This document shows positions 1 to 5,011 of a stretch of DNA of 7,235 nt, one piece after another (the stretch's first letter is position 1; the number at the start of each line of letters is the position of its first letter). The position numbers and the translations under genes are program-made. The stretch covers positions 1 to 7,235 of the forward strand of contig JAGALI010000108.1 in NCBI GenBank assembly GCA_017625275.1. The letters run 5' to 3'. This DNA is from Clostridia bacterium. Its GTDB lineage: Bacteria; Bacillota; Clostridia; Oscillospirales; CAG-272. The notes under the pieces were generated by a model. That model was not told where the DNA came from. It was given only the letters and a program-made list of their open reading frames with translations, and searched no databases.

Positions 1-55
1 CCAAGAAAATTATAATATAAAAACACAATTAAAGTCAATAAAAACGCAAAAAATC

Positions 56-84
56 TTGCAAAAATTGAGAAAGTAATATATAAT
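56..84 (+). promoter_or_regulatory. Promoter for the carrier-protein gene
   Basis: A -35 box TTGCAA (56-61) and a perfect -10 box TATAAT (79-84) are separated by 17 nt, with transcription expected to start near 91. This leaves a short leader with the ribosome binding site GGAG (108-111) ahead of the carrier-protein gene. Nothing else is recognisable in the AT-rich bases 1-55. Confidence 0.6.
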
Positions 85-118
85 AATATTATATAAATAT
101 ATGTTATGGAGATTTTTA

Positions 119-352
119 ATGCTTGATAGAATAAAGGAAATAGTTGCAGGATATATGGGGATTCGCGTTTCTGATGTAAACGAGGAAACAAACTTTCTTG
201 ATATAGGAATGGATTCGCTGACTCTTTTGAAAATAGTGATTGATGTAGAAAACACCTTCGGTATCTACATTGAAAACGATGAAATTGTAGAAATAAGAAC
301 AATTCTTGATATTTTAAGATTGATTGAAGAAAAAAATTTTCAACAAAATTAG
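119..352 (+). CDS. Acyl/peptidyl carrier protein, phosphopantetheine-binding
   Basis: This is a 77-residue stand-alone carrier protein, the usual length for ACP. The motif GMDSLTLL at residues 30-37 contains Ser33, the expected attachment site for 4'-phosphopantetheine, which carries acyl or aminoacyl groups as thioesters in the cytoplasm. Helix I (about 1-16), the acidic loop before DSL, and helices II and III (about 33-73) fit the PP-binding fold. I chose ATG 119 over ATG 101 because GGAG (108-111) lies 7 nt upstream of it, whereas the earlier ATG has no ribosome binding site and lies close to the predicted transcription start. The gene stands alone between its own promoter and terminator, with no fatty-acid, polyketide or NRPS enzyme in view. 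The usual fatty-acid ACP motif DSLD.VE is replaced by DSLTLLKIVID, so it may be a specialised carrier rather than the housekeeping ACP. The family is secure; the partner is unknown. Confidence 0.88.
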   Translation: MLDRIKEIVAGYMGIRVSDVNEETNFLDIGMDSLTLLKIVIDVENTFGIYIENDEIVEIRTILDILRLIEEKNFQQN

Positions 353-359
353 ACACATG

Positions 360-389
360 TCGCACCATTTTAAAGTGGTGCGATTTTTT
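360..389 (+). terminator. Rho-independent terminator after the carrier-protein gene
   Basis: CGCACCA (361-367) pairs perfectly with TGGTGCG (376-382). The stem extends inward through T-G and T-A pairs, and a T run follows (384-389). It lies 8 nt after the stop codon and makes the carrier gene a single-gene unit. Confidence 0.9.
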
Positions 390-413
390 GAGAAAATATT
401 TTCCAAAATGGTG

Positions 414-442
414 TTGACAAATATATTAGGCAAGTGTATAAT
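414..442 (+). promoter_or_regulatory. Consensus promoter of the BlaI/MecI-family gene
   Basis: Perfect TTGACA (414-419) and perfect TATAAT (437-442) are separated by exactly 17 nt, which is consensus for the vegetative sigma factor. A gene with such a strong promoter usually needs a repressor, and autorepression by the encoded protein would be typical of the family. I do not see a clean BlaI-type operator (TACA...TGTA dyad) over it. Confidence 0.85.
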
Positions 443-474
443 ATAAGAGCGTCACAAAAAGAAAGGAAATGAAC

Positions 475-840
475 ATGGACAATTCAAAAAAGTTGCCGGA
501 AGCAGAGTATGATGTGATGGTCGCTCTATGGAACAGCAAGGTTTCCCCGGTCAACACCGCGTATCTCATGGAGAATGTCGGAAAGGGTAAGGGCTGGAAG
601 GCTCCAACGCTTATTTCATTTCTCACGAGACTTGAGGACAGAGGGTTCATTCATTCCGAGAAAAAAGGAAAAGAAAGATATTATTACGCAGATGCAGTTA
701 AGGACGATTACATAAAGCTTGTAACTAATGATTTCTTGGCTAGATATCACGGTGGATCGTTTGTAAAAATGATGGATTTACTTTACGATAAGCACTCGTT
801 GTCATCGGAAGAGTTGGATGAAATGCTACAATGGCTTTAG
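475..840 (+). CDS. BlaI/MecI/CopY-family transcriptional repressor
   Basis: This 121-residue protein has the length and pattern of penicillinase-repressor family winged-helix regulators. The N-terminal motif LPEAEYDVMVALW (about 7-19) opens the DNA-binding domain. The recognition-helix region is KAPTLISFLTRLEDRGFI, the wing is KKGKERYYYADAV, and the C-terminal dimerisation helices end in SSEELDEMLQWL. Family members bind promoter dyads as dimers and, in the classical system, are inactivated by the BlaR1/MecR1 sensor protease. I chose ATG 475 over ATG 469 because AGGA (464-467) lies 7 nt from the former and only 1 nt from the latter. No sensor gene follows, so the inducer and targets are unknown, and a beta-lactam role should not be assumed. 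By hand count, 481-660 is about 48% GC while 661-780 is about a third, an uneven composition within one gene. Confidence 0.88.
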   Translation: MDNSKKLPEAEYDVMVALWNSKVSPVNTAYLMENVGKGKGWKAPTLISFLTRLEDRGFIHSEKKGKERYYYADAVKDDYIKLVTNDFLARYHGGSFVKMMDLLYDKHSLSSEELDEMLQWL

Positions 841-947
841 GCTCAGTATTGATATGGGCACCTTCTACATGCTTCAAATCGTCGCCTAATGTTATTATTA
901 GGGATTTCATTAGGCGACTGATTGAGATGCAAATTGTGACAAAATAG
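831..947 (+). CDS. Doubtful 38-residue ORF overlapping the repressor gene end
   Basis: An ATG at 831 overlaps the last 10 bases of the repressor gene in another frame, and the ORF runs 38 codons to TAG (945-947), just before the terminator. The product begins MALGSVLIWAPST and ends RRLIEMQIVTK, which resembles no family I can name. An overlapping start is what one expects of a translationally coupled partner, and BlaI-type genes often adjoin a membrane sensor gene, so this could be a decayed remnant of one. There is no convincing Shine-Dalgarno, and the ORF runs through a perfect inverted repeat (881-918). Two even shorter ORFs exist in the other frames of the same stretch (854-889 and 889-921). 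It may well be noncoding. Confidence 0.2.
   Translation: MALGSVLIWAPSTCFKSSPNVIIRDFIRRLIEMQIVTK
881..918. repeat. Perfect 11-bp inverted repeat between the repressor gene and ispD
   Basis: GTCGCCTAATG (881-891) is the exact reverse complement of CATTAGGCGAC (908-918), with a 16-nt loop. Pairing continues outward with bulges (873-880 against 920-926). No T run follows, so it is not a normal terminator, and a separate terminator lies 36 nt downstream. It could be a stable 3' end structure of the repressor mRNA, an operator-like palindrome or a remnant of a small repeat element. Confidence 0.7.
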
Positions 948-953
948 AAATTT

Positions 954-978
954 AGAACTGATTTTCAGTTCTTTTTTT
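954..978 (+). terminator. Terminator between the repressor gene and the ispD operon
   Basis: AGAACTGA (954-961) pairs perfectly with TCAGTTCT (965-972) around a TTT loop, followed directly by T973-T978. It ends the transcript of the BlaI/MecI-family gene. Confidence 0.9.
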
Positions 979-1007
979 ATTTTTCTATTTATTTTTCATA
1001 ATAAATA

Positions 1008-1016
1008 TGTTAAAAT
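1008..1016 (+). promoter_or_regulatory. Probable extended -10 promoter for the ispD operon
   Basis: TG (1008-1009), one base, then TAAAAT (1011-1016) form an extended -10 element about 30 nt before the ispD start. The -35 position (around 988-993) is only TTTATT, so this is a weak match that relies on the TGn element. A promoter is needed here because a terminator lies just upstream. Confidence 0.45.
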
Positions 1017-1044
1017 CTATATATAAAATGAAAGGAGCTATTAT

Positions 1045-1788
1045 ATGTTTAAATTTTTTGGTAAGCTAGCAAAGGCATTTGGTGCAAGCAAGGCTCCTTT
1101 TACAAGCGTGATAATCCTTTGTGCAGGCGCTTCAACACGATTTGGCTCGGATAAGCAAATGGTTAATATTTGTGGTAAGGGAGTTGCTGAAAGAACAATA
1201 GGAGTTTTTGAGTCTGTTGAGCAGATTGATGAAATTGTACTTGTAGTACCAAAGGAAAGCACTCAGGAATATCAAGATATAGTTCTTCAAAACGAATTTA
1301 AAAAGGTAAGGGCTATTGTTACAGGAGGAGAAACAAGACAAATTTCTGCATCGAGAGGGCTAAGACATGTTTCTGAAAAAGCAAAATACATAGCTGTTCA
1401 TGATGGAGCCAGATGCCTTGTAACTCCTGAAATGATACTTACTGTACTGGTGGAGGCTGTGGAAAATAAATGTGCAACCGCAGCATGTCAAATGACTGAT
1501 ACAATAAAGCTTTCGACTGACGAGGGATTTGTCAAAAGAACTGTTGATAGAAGCCTGCTGTGGTCCGTTCAAACTCCACAGATTTTTGAAGCAGAGTTGT
1601 ATAAGGTAGCTACTTATAAGGCAATGCAAGAAGAAATAGAGGTAACTGATGATTGCATGCTAGCAGAAAATGCTGGATTTAAGATAAAGCTTGTTGAAAC
1701 CGGAAAGGATAATATAAAAATTACCCGTCCTGCAGATGTTGCTTTAGCTGAATATATTTTAGCAAACAGGAAGGAGAGCGAGTTATGA
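1045..1788 (+). CDS. ispD: 2-C-methyl-D-erythritol 4-phosphate cytidylyltransferase
   Basis: IspD joins CTP and methylerythritol phosphate to give CDP-methylerythritol, the third step of the non-mevalonate (MEP) route to isoprenoids, in the cytoplasm. The 247-residue protein shows the family signatures: the nucleotide-binding loop CAGASTRFGSDKQ (26-38, with Arg32 and Lys37), VHDGAR around 116-121, DTIKLS, LLWSVQTPQIFE, VTDD and KDNIKITRPADV near the C terminus. It is slightly longer than the roughly 230-240 residues usual in the family because of a basic, hydrophobic N-terminal extension (MFKFFGKLAKAFG...) of about 18 residues before the first strand. The start is supported by AAGGAG (1032-1037) 7 nt upstream of the ATG. 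It overlaps ispF by 4 nt (ATGA), so the two consecutive-pathway enzymes are translationally coupled. Confidence 0.95.
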   Translation: MFKFFGKLAKAFGASKAPFTSVIILCAGASTRFGSDKQMVNICGKGVAERTIGVFESVEQIDEIVLVVPKESTQEYQDIVLQNEFKKVRAIVTGGETRQISASRGLRHVSEKAKYIAVHDGARCLVTPEMILTVLVEAVENKCATAACQMTDTIKLSTDEGFVKRTVDRSLLWSVQTPQIFEAELYKVATYKAMQEEIEVTDDCMLAENAGFKIKLVETGKDNIKITRPADVALAEYILANRKESEL

Positions 1789-2261
1789 GAATAGGTCATG
1801 GCTACGATGTTCATAAATTTGCTAATGGAACCGAGATAACAATCGGAGGAATAAGCATTCCTTACGAAAAAAGATTACTTGCTCATTCTGATGGAGATGT
1901 GCTTATCCATGCCATTTCCGATGCACTTCTTGGTGCAGCTGGAGAACGAGATATCGGATATCAATTCCCAGACAACGCCGATGAGTACGAGGGTATAGAT
2001 AGCAAAATCCTATTAAAGAGGGTTAATAGTATAATAAAAGAAAAGGGCTTTGAAATTGAATACATTGATTCAACTATCATTGCCCAAGCCCCAAAAATGG
2101 CACCATATATTGAAAAAATGAGAGAAGCGCTAGCGCATGCTCTTGAAATAGACATTTCTCTTGTAAATGTTAAAGCAACTACCGAGGAGCACTTAGGCTT
2201 CACTGGGAGAAAAGAGGGCATTAGTGCCCATGCTGTATGCCTTTTAAAGAGTAAAGAGTGA
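1785..2261 (+). CDS. ispF: 2-C-methyl-D-erythritol 2,4-cyclodiphosphate synthase
   Basis: IspF cyclises CDP-methylerythritol 2-phosphate to methylerythritol cyclodiphosphate, releasing CMP, in the MEP pathway. It is normally a homotrimer with a metal site at each subunit interface. At 158 residues it has the standard length. The metal ligands are in place: Asp8 and His10 in GHGYDVHKF and His42 in HSDGDVLIHAISDALLGAA. The FPD loop (61-63) and the C-terminal ATTEEHLGFTGRKEGISAHAV block are also clear. The segment GERDIG (53-58) has Arg55 where most family members have Gly before the conserved Asp56, a minor variation. AGGAG (1772-1776) lies 8 nt before the ATG, inside the end of ispD. The last bases of the gene form one arm of an imperfect inverted repeat that extends into the spacer before rpe. 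IspE, the intervening enzyme, is not in this window. Confidence 0.96.
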   Translation: MRIGHGYDVHKFANGTEITIGGISIPYEKRLLAHSDGDVLIHAISDALLGAAGERDIGYQFPDNADEYEGIDSKILLKRVNSIIKEKGFEIEYIDSTIIAQAPKMAPYIEKMREALAHALEIDISLVNVKATTEEHLGFTGRKEGISAHAVCLLKSKE

Positions 2262-2318
2262 GAATAAAAGGCACGTCTTATAATTTAAAATCCTGTCTCA
2301 CCCCTTACTCTGGATTTT
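2248..2318. repeat. Overlapping inverted repeats across the ispF stop and ispF-rpe gap
   Basis: Bases 2248-2262, which include the ispF stop codon, pair with 2297-2311 in 13 of 15 positions. A second perfect 7-bp helix pairs AAAATCC (2287-2293), located in the loop of the first, with GGATTTT (2312-2318) just outside it. The two helices cross, so they form either a pseudoknot or two alternative folds. No T run follows. Possible roles are mRNA processing or stability between ispF and rpe, or a small palindromic insertion. The remaining spacer to rpe (2319-2377) shows only the rpe ribosome binding site. Confidence 0.5.
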
Positions 2319-2377
2319 CTCCTTATATTAAAGTATGCAATATATCAAAAAAAGACACAAAACGACAAGAGGTATTT

Positions 2378-3034
2378 ATGAAGCAACTATCACCATCTAT
2401 CCTTGCTAGCGATATGCTAAATCTTGGAAATGAAATAAAAAAAGTAGAAAAATCTGGTGCAAAATATGTTCATATAGATGTTATGGACGGATTATTTGTG
2501 CCTAATATATCCTTTGGAATGCCTATTATATCTGCTGTGAGAAAGTGCACAGATTTAGTGCTAGATGTTCACGCAATGATAGAAAAGCCTCATAGATACG
2601 TTGAGGAATTCATAAAATGTGGTGCTGACATTGTTACATTTCATGTAGAGGCTTCTACAGAGCAAGAAATAAAGGACTCTATTGCCAAGGTAAGGACGCT
2701 TGGAAAGAAAATTGGTCTTTCAATCAAACCAAAAACCCCAGCCGAGGCAGTATATCAATATATTAACGATGTAGATATGATATTGGTAATGACTGTAGAG
2801 CCAGGCTTTGGTGGTCAAAAATTCATGCACGAGACAATGGTTAAGGTTAGCGCCATTCGAGATTACGCAGTTAAAATCGGTAAAAAGCTTGACATTGAGG
2901 TTGATGGTGGTATAAATAATGAAACTATAAAAATCGCCTCTGATGCTGGCGCTAATATTTTTGTTTTAGGAACTGCATTTTTTAAAAGCGAAACGCCTGT
3001 TTCTTCAAATGAAATTTTATCAAAAACGGAGTAA
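2378..3034 (+). CDS. rpe: Ribulose-phosphate 3-epimerase
   Basis: Rpe interconverts D-ribulose 5-phosphate and D-xylulose 5-phosphate in the pentose phosphate pathway. The 218-residue protein is a standard-length TIM barrel. Visible signatures are SPSILASD (5-12) with substrate-binding Ser7, HIDVMDGLFVPN (32-43) with metal ligands His32 and Asp34, LDVHAMI with His65, VMTVEPGFGGQKF (137-149) and EVDGGIN with Asp176. Asp34 and Asp176 are the expected acid/base pair. The reading frame is open back to a GTG at 2258 that overlaps the ispF stop. I chose ATG 2378 because it gives the normal family N terminus and has GAGG (2369-2372) 5 nt upstream. The gene lies 116 nt after ispF and one base before the VanZ-like gene, so it is probably in the same operon. 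Xylulose 5-phosphate metabolism is only indirectly linked to isoprenoid synthesis. Confidence 0.95.
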   Translation: MKQLSPSILASDMLNLGNEIKKVEKSGAKYVHIDVMDGLFVPNISFGMPIISAVRKCTDLVLDVHAMIEKPHRYVEEFIKCGADIVTFHVEASTEQEIKDSIAKVRTLGKKIGLSIKPKTPAEAVYQYINDVDMILVMTVEPGFGGQKFMHETMVKVSAIRDYAVKIGKKLDIEVDGGINNETIKIASDAGANIFVLGTAFFKSETPVSSNEILSKTE

Positions 3035-3035
3035 T

Positions 3036-3527
3036 ATGAGAAATAAAATTATTTTAGTTATCTCATGGCTTTGCGTTGCTATAACAATGGTTATGATATT
3101 TTCATTTTCAGCACAGAATGCCGAGAAATCATCGGAAACTAGCTCAACTGTTATTGAAAATGTGCTTGGGGTAGTTATGCCAAAGGAGGAAATAACCCCA
3201 GAGGTAGTAAAAAAATATCAATTTCCATTTAGAAAGGTAGCTCACTTTGGGATTTACATGCTATTGGGCTTCTGCTTGGCTAATGCTTTTGATAACACAA
3301 TAAAAAAGAAGTGGTATATTTCGTATCCATCGGCTCTTTTGGCTGGAGTTTTATATGCAATTAGTGACGAATGGCATCAAAACTTTAGTGATGGAAGAGG
3401 TCCTAGTGCAATTGACGTGTTAATTGATTCCTCGGGTGCACTTTTAGGAATTTTGATATTTATTGGATTTGTTTATTTATACAATTATATAAAAGCTAGA
3501 AAAACACAAAAGCCTATCTCTAGATAG
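3036..3527 (+). CDS. VanZ-family integral membrane protein
   Basis: This 163-residue membrane protein has the VanZ-like pattern: FSFSAQNAEKSSETS after the first membrane helix, then FRKVAHFGIYMLLGF, then SDEWHQNFSDGRGPSAIDVLIDSSGALLG. Four hydrophobic segments lie at roughly residues 5-26, 66-88, 96-115 and 133-156. The conserved His, Asp-Glu and Arg residues (RKxAH, DExHQ, GR, D) are all present. VanZ of Enterococcus gives low-level teicoplanin resistance, but most chromosomal relatives have no proven role, so a resistance label is not justified. I chose ATG 3036 over ATG 3009 because it follows the rpe stop by one base and has GGAG (3028-3031) nearby, although the 4-nt spacing is short. It is the last gene of the ispD-ispF-rpe unit, and its stop codon lies inside the terminator stem. 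Confidence 0.85.
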   Translation: MRNKIILVISWLCVAITMVMIFSFSAQNAEKSSETSSTVIENVLGVVMPKEEITPEVVKKYQFPFRKVAHFGIYMLLGFCLANAFDNTIKKKWYISYPSALLAGVLYAISDEWHQNFSDGRGPSAIDVLIDSSGALLGILIFIGFVYLYNYIKARKTQKPISR

Positions 3528-3534
3528 GCTTTTT
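3511..3534. terminator. Bidirectional terminator shared by two converging genes
   Basis: AGCCTATC (3511-3518) pairs with GATAGGCT (3523-3530) around a TCTA loop. A T run follows on the + strand (3530-3534), and an A-rich stretch precedes it (a T-rich run when read on the - strand). The stop codons of the VanZ-like gene (3525-3527) and of the facing desulfurase gene (3520-3522) both lie within it, so the two coding regions overlap by 8 nt. Confidence 0.85.
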
Positions 3535-4665
3535 CTTATCTTTTATTATTTCATTTAAAGCTTCTGTGAAGGAAAAAATTTCCTTTTGAGTGTTAAAAAC
3601 GCTAAAGCCAATTCTTACAGCCCCACCATTACCAGTATTAAGCTTTTTGTGTGCTGATGGTGCACAGTGAAATCCACTTCGAGTACAAATTCCTCGTTTA
3701 TCTAGTAGAGAGGAAACAGTAGCGCTTGACATCCCTTGGATATTGAACATAAGCGTATTTCCTGCATATTCATTCATTTTATATAAAATGATTTTCTCGT
3801 TAGTGGATAGCAAATCACAAGCAGTGATATATAATTGCTCCTCATGAGCCCGAATGCTATTTATATTTATCGTTTTAAGCCATTTTAACGCCTCACAAAG
3901 CCCAGAAATTAAAGGGGTTGATAAAGTACCAGCCTCATATCGCTCGGGCAAAAAATCGGGCATTTCTGTCTCAAACGAATTTACACCAGTTCCACCCTCA
4001 AAAATTGATCTACCTAATTTTTCAGCTCCAAATATAATCATTCCAAGGCCTTGAGGGCCATAAAGCGCCTTATGAGCCGGAATGCAAAGCGCATCAATAT
4101 TCATTTCCTTTACATTAATATCAAAAACACCAGCACCCTGGGCGCCGTCAACAATAAAGAAAATGCCTCTTTCCTTGCAGAAATCTCCGATTTTTTTGAT
4201 CGGTAATCGCCTTGAACCAACATTTGATACAAAGGTGCAACAGAGCATAGAGGTGTTATCAGTAATAGACATTTTTATATTATCCAGAATTTTTTCATCA
4301 TCGCCATCGGTGCAAAACGAGCTATAAGAGCATAGATTTTGACGAGCTAAAGAGGCAATTGGGCGAATTACGGAGTTGTGCTCAATATCGCTAATTAAAA
4401 TATGCTCACGAGGCTTAAAAAAGGATTTAATAGCAATATTAAGCGCATAGGTTGTATTATAGGTGAAAACTACATTTTCAGGTGGAGCGCCAAACATATC
4501 ACCAAGCAAGCATCTTGTTTCGTAAATTTTTTCTGCACTTTTAATGGATAAAATATGAGAGCTGCGTCCTGGATTTCCACAATATTTCTTTATACAGCTT
4601 GAAATTTCATCAGAAACGCATTGAGGTTTAGGAAAGGTAGTTGCAGGGTTGTCAAAATATATCAT
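3520..4665 (-). CDS. Cysteine desulfurase-family PLP-dependent enzyme (aminotransferase class V fold)
   Basis: The 381-residue protein is a NifS/SufS-like fold-type I PLP enzyme that probably takes sulfur (or selenium) from cysteine (or selenocysteine) and holds it as a persulfide. Visible elements are YFDNPATTFPKP (3-14), the glycine-rich GNPGRSSHILS, the PLP-stacking His96 in DIEHNS, VDGAQGAG with Asp173 and Gln176, the Schiff-base lysine in PAHKALYGPQG (Lys199), EAGTLSTP (244-251) and the catalytic cysteine in TRSGFHCAP (Cys334). All catalytic residues are present. This form, with SGFHCAP and no long mobile loop, resembles the 'cysteine desulfurase family protein' subgroup common in Clostridia rather than housekeeping IscS. 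It overlaps the upstream DUF3343 gene by 4 nt (ATGA), and only a weak GGAAA site precedes it, so translation is probably coupled. No Fe-S scaffold gene, selD or other selenium gene is in the window, so the acceptor is unknown. Confidence 0.88.
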   Translation of the reverse strand: MIYFDNPATTFPKPQCVSDEISSCIKKYCGNPGRSSHILSIKSAEKIYETRCLLGDMFGAPPENVVFTYNTTYALNIAIKSFFKPREHILISDIEHNSVIRPIASLARQNLCSYSSFCTDGDDEKILDNIKMSITDNTSMLCCTFVSNVGSRRLPIKKIGDFCKERGIFFIVDGAQGAGVFDINVKEMNIDALCIPAHKALYGPQGLGMIIFGAEKLGRSIFEGGTGVNSFETEMPDFLPERYEAGTLSTPLISGLCEALKWLKTININSIRAHEEQLYITACDLLSTNEKIILYKMNEYAGNTLMFNIQGMSSATVSSLLDKRGICTRSGFHCAPSAHKKLNTGNGGAVRIGFSVFNTQKEIFSFTEALNEIIKDKKKPI

Positions 4666-4877
4666 AAATTCAAAATTTCCGTATAATTAACATGTTTTTT
4701 AGTTAAGGCATCTTGGACGGAGTATAGATTTATACAGTCAAATTTTATACCATAGGCACATCCATTGTGTGTCATATGAGGCTCTAGCTTAATAATTTCG
4801 GCGTTAATTCCTTTTTCCTGCAAAATTCTTTTCGCCTTCATAGCAAAGGTCATAGACCTTAAGGAAGCCACACACAT
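4662..4877 (-). CDS. DUF3343 protein, putative sulfur/selenium carrier-like
   Basis: This 71-residue protein matches the DUF3343 pattern: a short strand (CVASLRSMT), a helix FAMKAKRILQEKG (11-23), a strand NAEIIKLEP, the signature HNGCAYGIKF (37-46) with Cys40, and a C-terminal helix. Family members are annotated as putative Se/S carrier-like proteins and often lie beside class V aminotransferase-fold desulfurases, as here. I infer that Cys40 could accept the persulfide made by the downstream enzyme; this has not been shown. An in-frame ATG at 4916 would give 84 residues, but it lies against the -10 box, so its codon would not be transcribed. ATG 4877 has a near-perfect Shine-Dalgarno (4881-4892) and is the start I use. 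It is the first gene of a two-gene operon with the desulfurase. Confidence 0.85.
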   Translation of the reverse strand: MCVASLRSMTFAMKAKRILQEKGINAEIIKLEPHMTHNGCAYGIKFDCINLYSVQDALTKKHVNYTEILNL

Positions 4878-4880
4878 AAA

Positions 4881-4892
4881 ATCACCACCTTT
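4881..4892 (-). promoter_or_regulatory. Strong Shine-Dalgarno that fixes the DUF3343 start
   Basis: On the - strand these bases read AAAGGTGGTGAT, matching the full anti-Shine-Dalgarno complement AAAGGAGGTGAT at 11 of 12 positions and ending 3 nt before the ATG. It selects ATG 4877 over the upstream ATG codons at 4916 and 4907. Confidence 0.85.
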
Positions 4893-4905
4893 GATGCCTA
4901 ATTTC

Positions 4906-4934
4906 ATTATATGCATATAAAAATCCCATGTTAA
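4906..4934 (-). promoter_or_regulatory. Promoter of the DUF3343-desulfurase operon
   Basis: On the - strand, TTAACA (4934-4929) and a perfect TATAAT (4911-4906) are separated by 17 nt. Transcription should start near 4899, giving a leader of about 22 nt. The promoter lies just downstream of the mgtE terminator, so this operon is separate from mgtE. Confidence 0.75.
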
Positions 4935-4976
4935 TATAAAAGCAAGCTAAAATTTATAAACTAAGAATTTTTAAAT

Positions 4977-5004
4977 AAAAAGCACCGAGAAATTTTTCTC
5001 GGTG
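4977..5004 (-). terminator. Terminator of mgtE
   Basis: CACCGAGA (4983-4990) pairs with TCTCGGTG (4997-5004), and the stem can extend by A-T pairs. Read on the - strand, the stem is followed by C and five T's (4981-4977). It begins 7 nt after the mgtE stop. A run of T's on the other side (5005-5011) would let it work in both directions. Confidence 0.88.
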
Positions 5005-5011
5005 TTTTTTT

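Noticed and set aside
408..450. BlaI-type operator dyad over the repressor promoter
   Set aside because: Only weak partial dyads (such as TTGAC with GGCAA) were found; none is close to the TACA...TGTA form.
854..921. Two tiny ORFs (854-889 and 889-921) joined by TAATG
   Set aside because: They are 11 and 10 codons long with no ribosome binding site, overlap a palindrome, and are expected by chance.
873..926. Hairpin at 881-918 as the terminator of the repressor gene
   Set aside because: No T run follows it, and a textbook terminator is present at 954-978.
2258..2377. Rpe with a 40-residue N-terminal extension from a GTG overlapping the ispF stop
   Set aside because: The frame is open, but Rpe proteins normally begin a few residues before SPSILASD. 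ATG 2378 has a ribosome binding site and GTG 2258 does not have a good one; the added residues look like translated noncoding sequence.
4878..4916. Longer DUF3343 protein starting at ATG 4916
   Set aside because: That codon sits against the -10 box (4911-4906) and upstream of the predicted transcript start; the near-perfect Shine-Dalgarno serves ATG 4877.
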